This document shows, piece by piece, positions 14,080 to 14,103 of a stretch of 14,103 nt of DNA (position 1 is its first letter; every line of letters begins with the position of its first letter). The stretch comes from JAZQNC01 sp045536155 (GTDB taxonomy: Bacteria; Bacillota; Clostridia; Oscillospirales; CAG-272): the NCBI GenBank assembly GCA_045536155.1, contig JAZSMZ010000084.1, positions 1 to 14,103 on the forward strand, written 5' to 3'. Made by a program: the position numbers and the translations under genes. The notes beneath the pieces were generated by a model. The model searched no databases. It was not told where the DNA came from and saw only the letters and a program-made list of their open reading frames with translations.

Positions 14080-14103
14080 CAGAGAAAACACTTGTTTTCT
14101 CTG
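14080..14103. repeat. Perfect 10-bp inverted repeat at the window edge
   Basis: CAGAGAAAAC (14080-14089), loop ACTT, GTTTTCTCTG (14094-14103). The right arm repeats exactly the ten bases at 14032-14041 inside the preceding hairpin, so the left arm could pair with either copy. The element may continue beyond the window. Confidence 0.7.

Noticed and set aside
1..14103. tRNA, rRNA, CRISPR array, insertion sequence, riboswitch
   Set aside because: No repeat-spacer pattern, transposase, or recognisable structured RNA was seen; nearly all sequence is accounted for by closely packed genes.

Overview
The window looks like the chromosome of an anaerobic, endospore-forming Firmicute (Clostridia-like). 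The support is the composition (moderate to low GC, AT-rich intergenic DNA), strong Shine-Dalgarno sites, an acetoin-type E1/lipoyl system, and a LysM-LysM-GH18 protein of the SleL/YaaH spore-cortex-lytic type at the right end. The species cannot be named from the sequence alone.

Layout: positions 1-12539 are a single run of 14 minus-strand genes, the last cut by the left edge. Gaps are 35 bp or less everywhere except one of 70 bp. The run is read from a promoter at 12594-12622 that matches the sigma-A consensus exactly (TTGACA, 17 bp, TATAAT), with overlapping inverted repeats just upstream. In transcription order: SDR oxidoreductase, UlaG-like metallo-hydrolase, deoxyribose-phosphate aldolase (deoC), aldose-1-epimerase-like protein, ribokinase/deoxyribokinase-like kinase, GNAT acetyltransferase, zinc medium-chain dehydrogenase, CoA-acylating aldehyde dehydrogenase, ADP-forming acyl-CoA ligase beta and alpha (SucCD-like), acetoin/pyruvate-dehydrogenase-type E1 alpha and E1 beta, an E2-like lipoyl protein, and a cupin. 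The sleL-like gene (12735-14012) is divergent, followed by hairpins running to the window edge.

Inferred logic: mutarotase, kinase and DeoC would turn deoxyribose (or a related 2-deoxy sugar) into glyceraldehyde-3-phosphate plus acetaldehyde. The acylating aldehyde dehydrogenase would convert acetaldehyde to acetyl-CoA, and the SucCD-like ligase could recover ATP by releasing the acid. The E1 pair resembles acetoin dehydrogenase, which also yields acetaldehyde, so acetaldehyde may be the shared intermediate of the operon. No transporter, regulator, nucleoside phosphorylase or lipoamide dehydrogenase (E3) is in view.

Main oddities: the E2-like protein keeps its lipoyl and subunit-binding domains but has lost the catalytic HxxxDG motif (the His position is Ser, as in eukaryotic E3-binding protein). 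The first-gene SDR has Phe where the catalytic Tyr should be. A 34-nt hairpin sits between an SD-like sequence and the E1 alpha start codon, so folding it would create a normal SD spacing.
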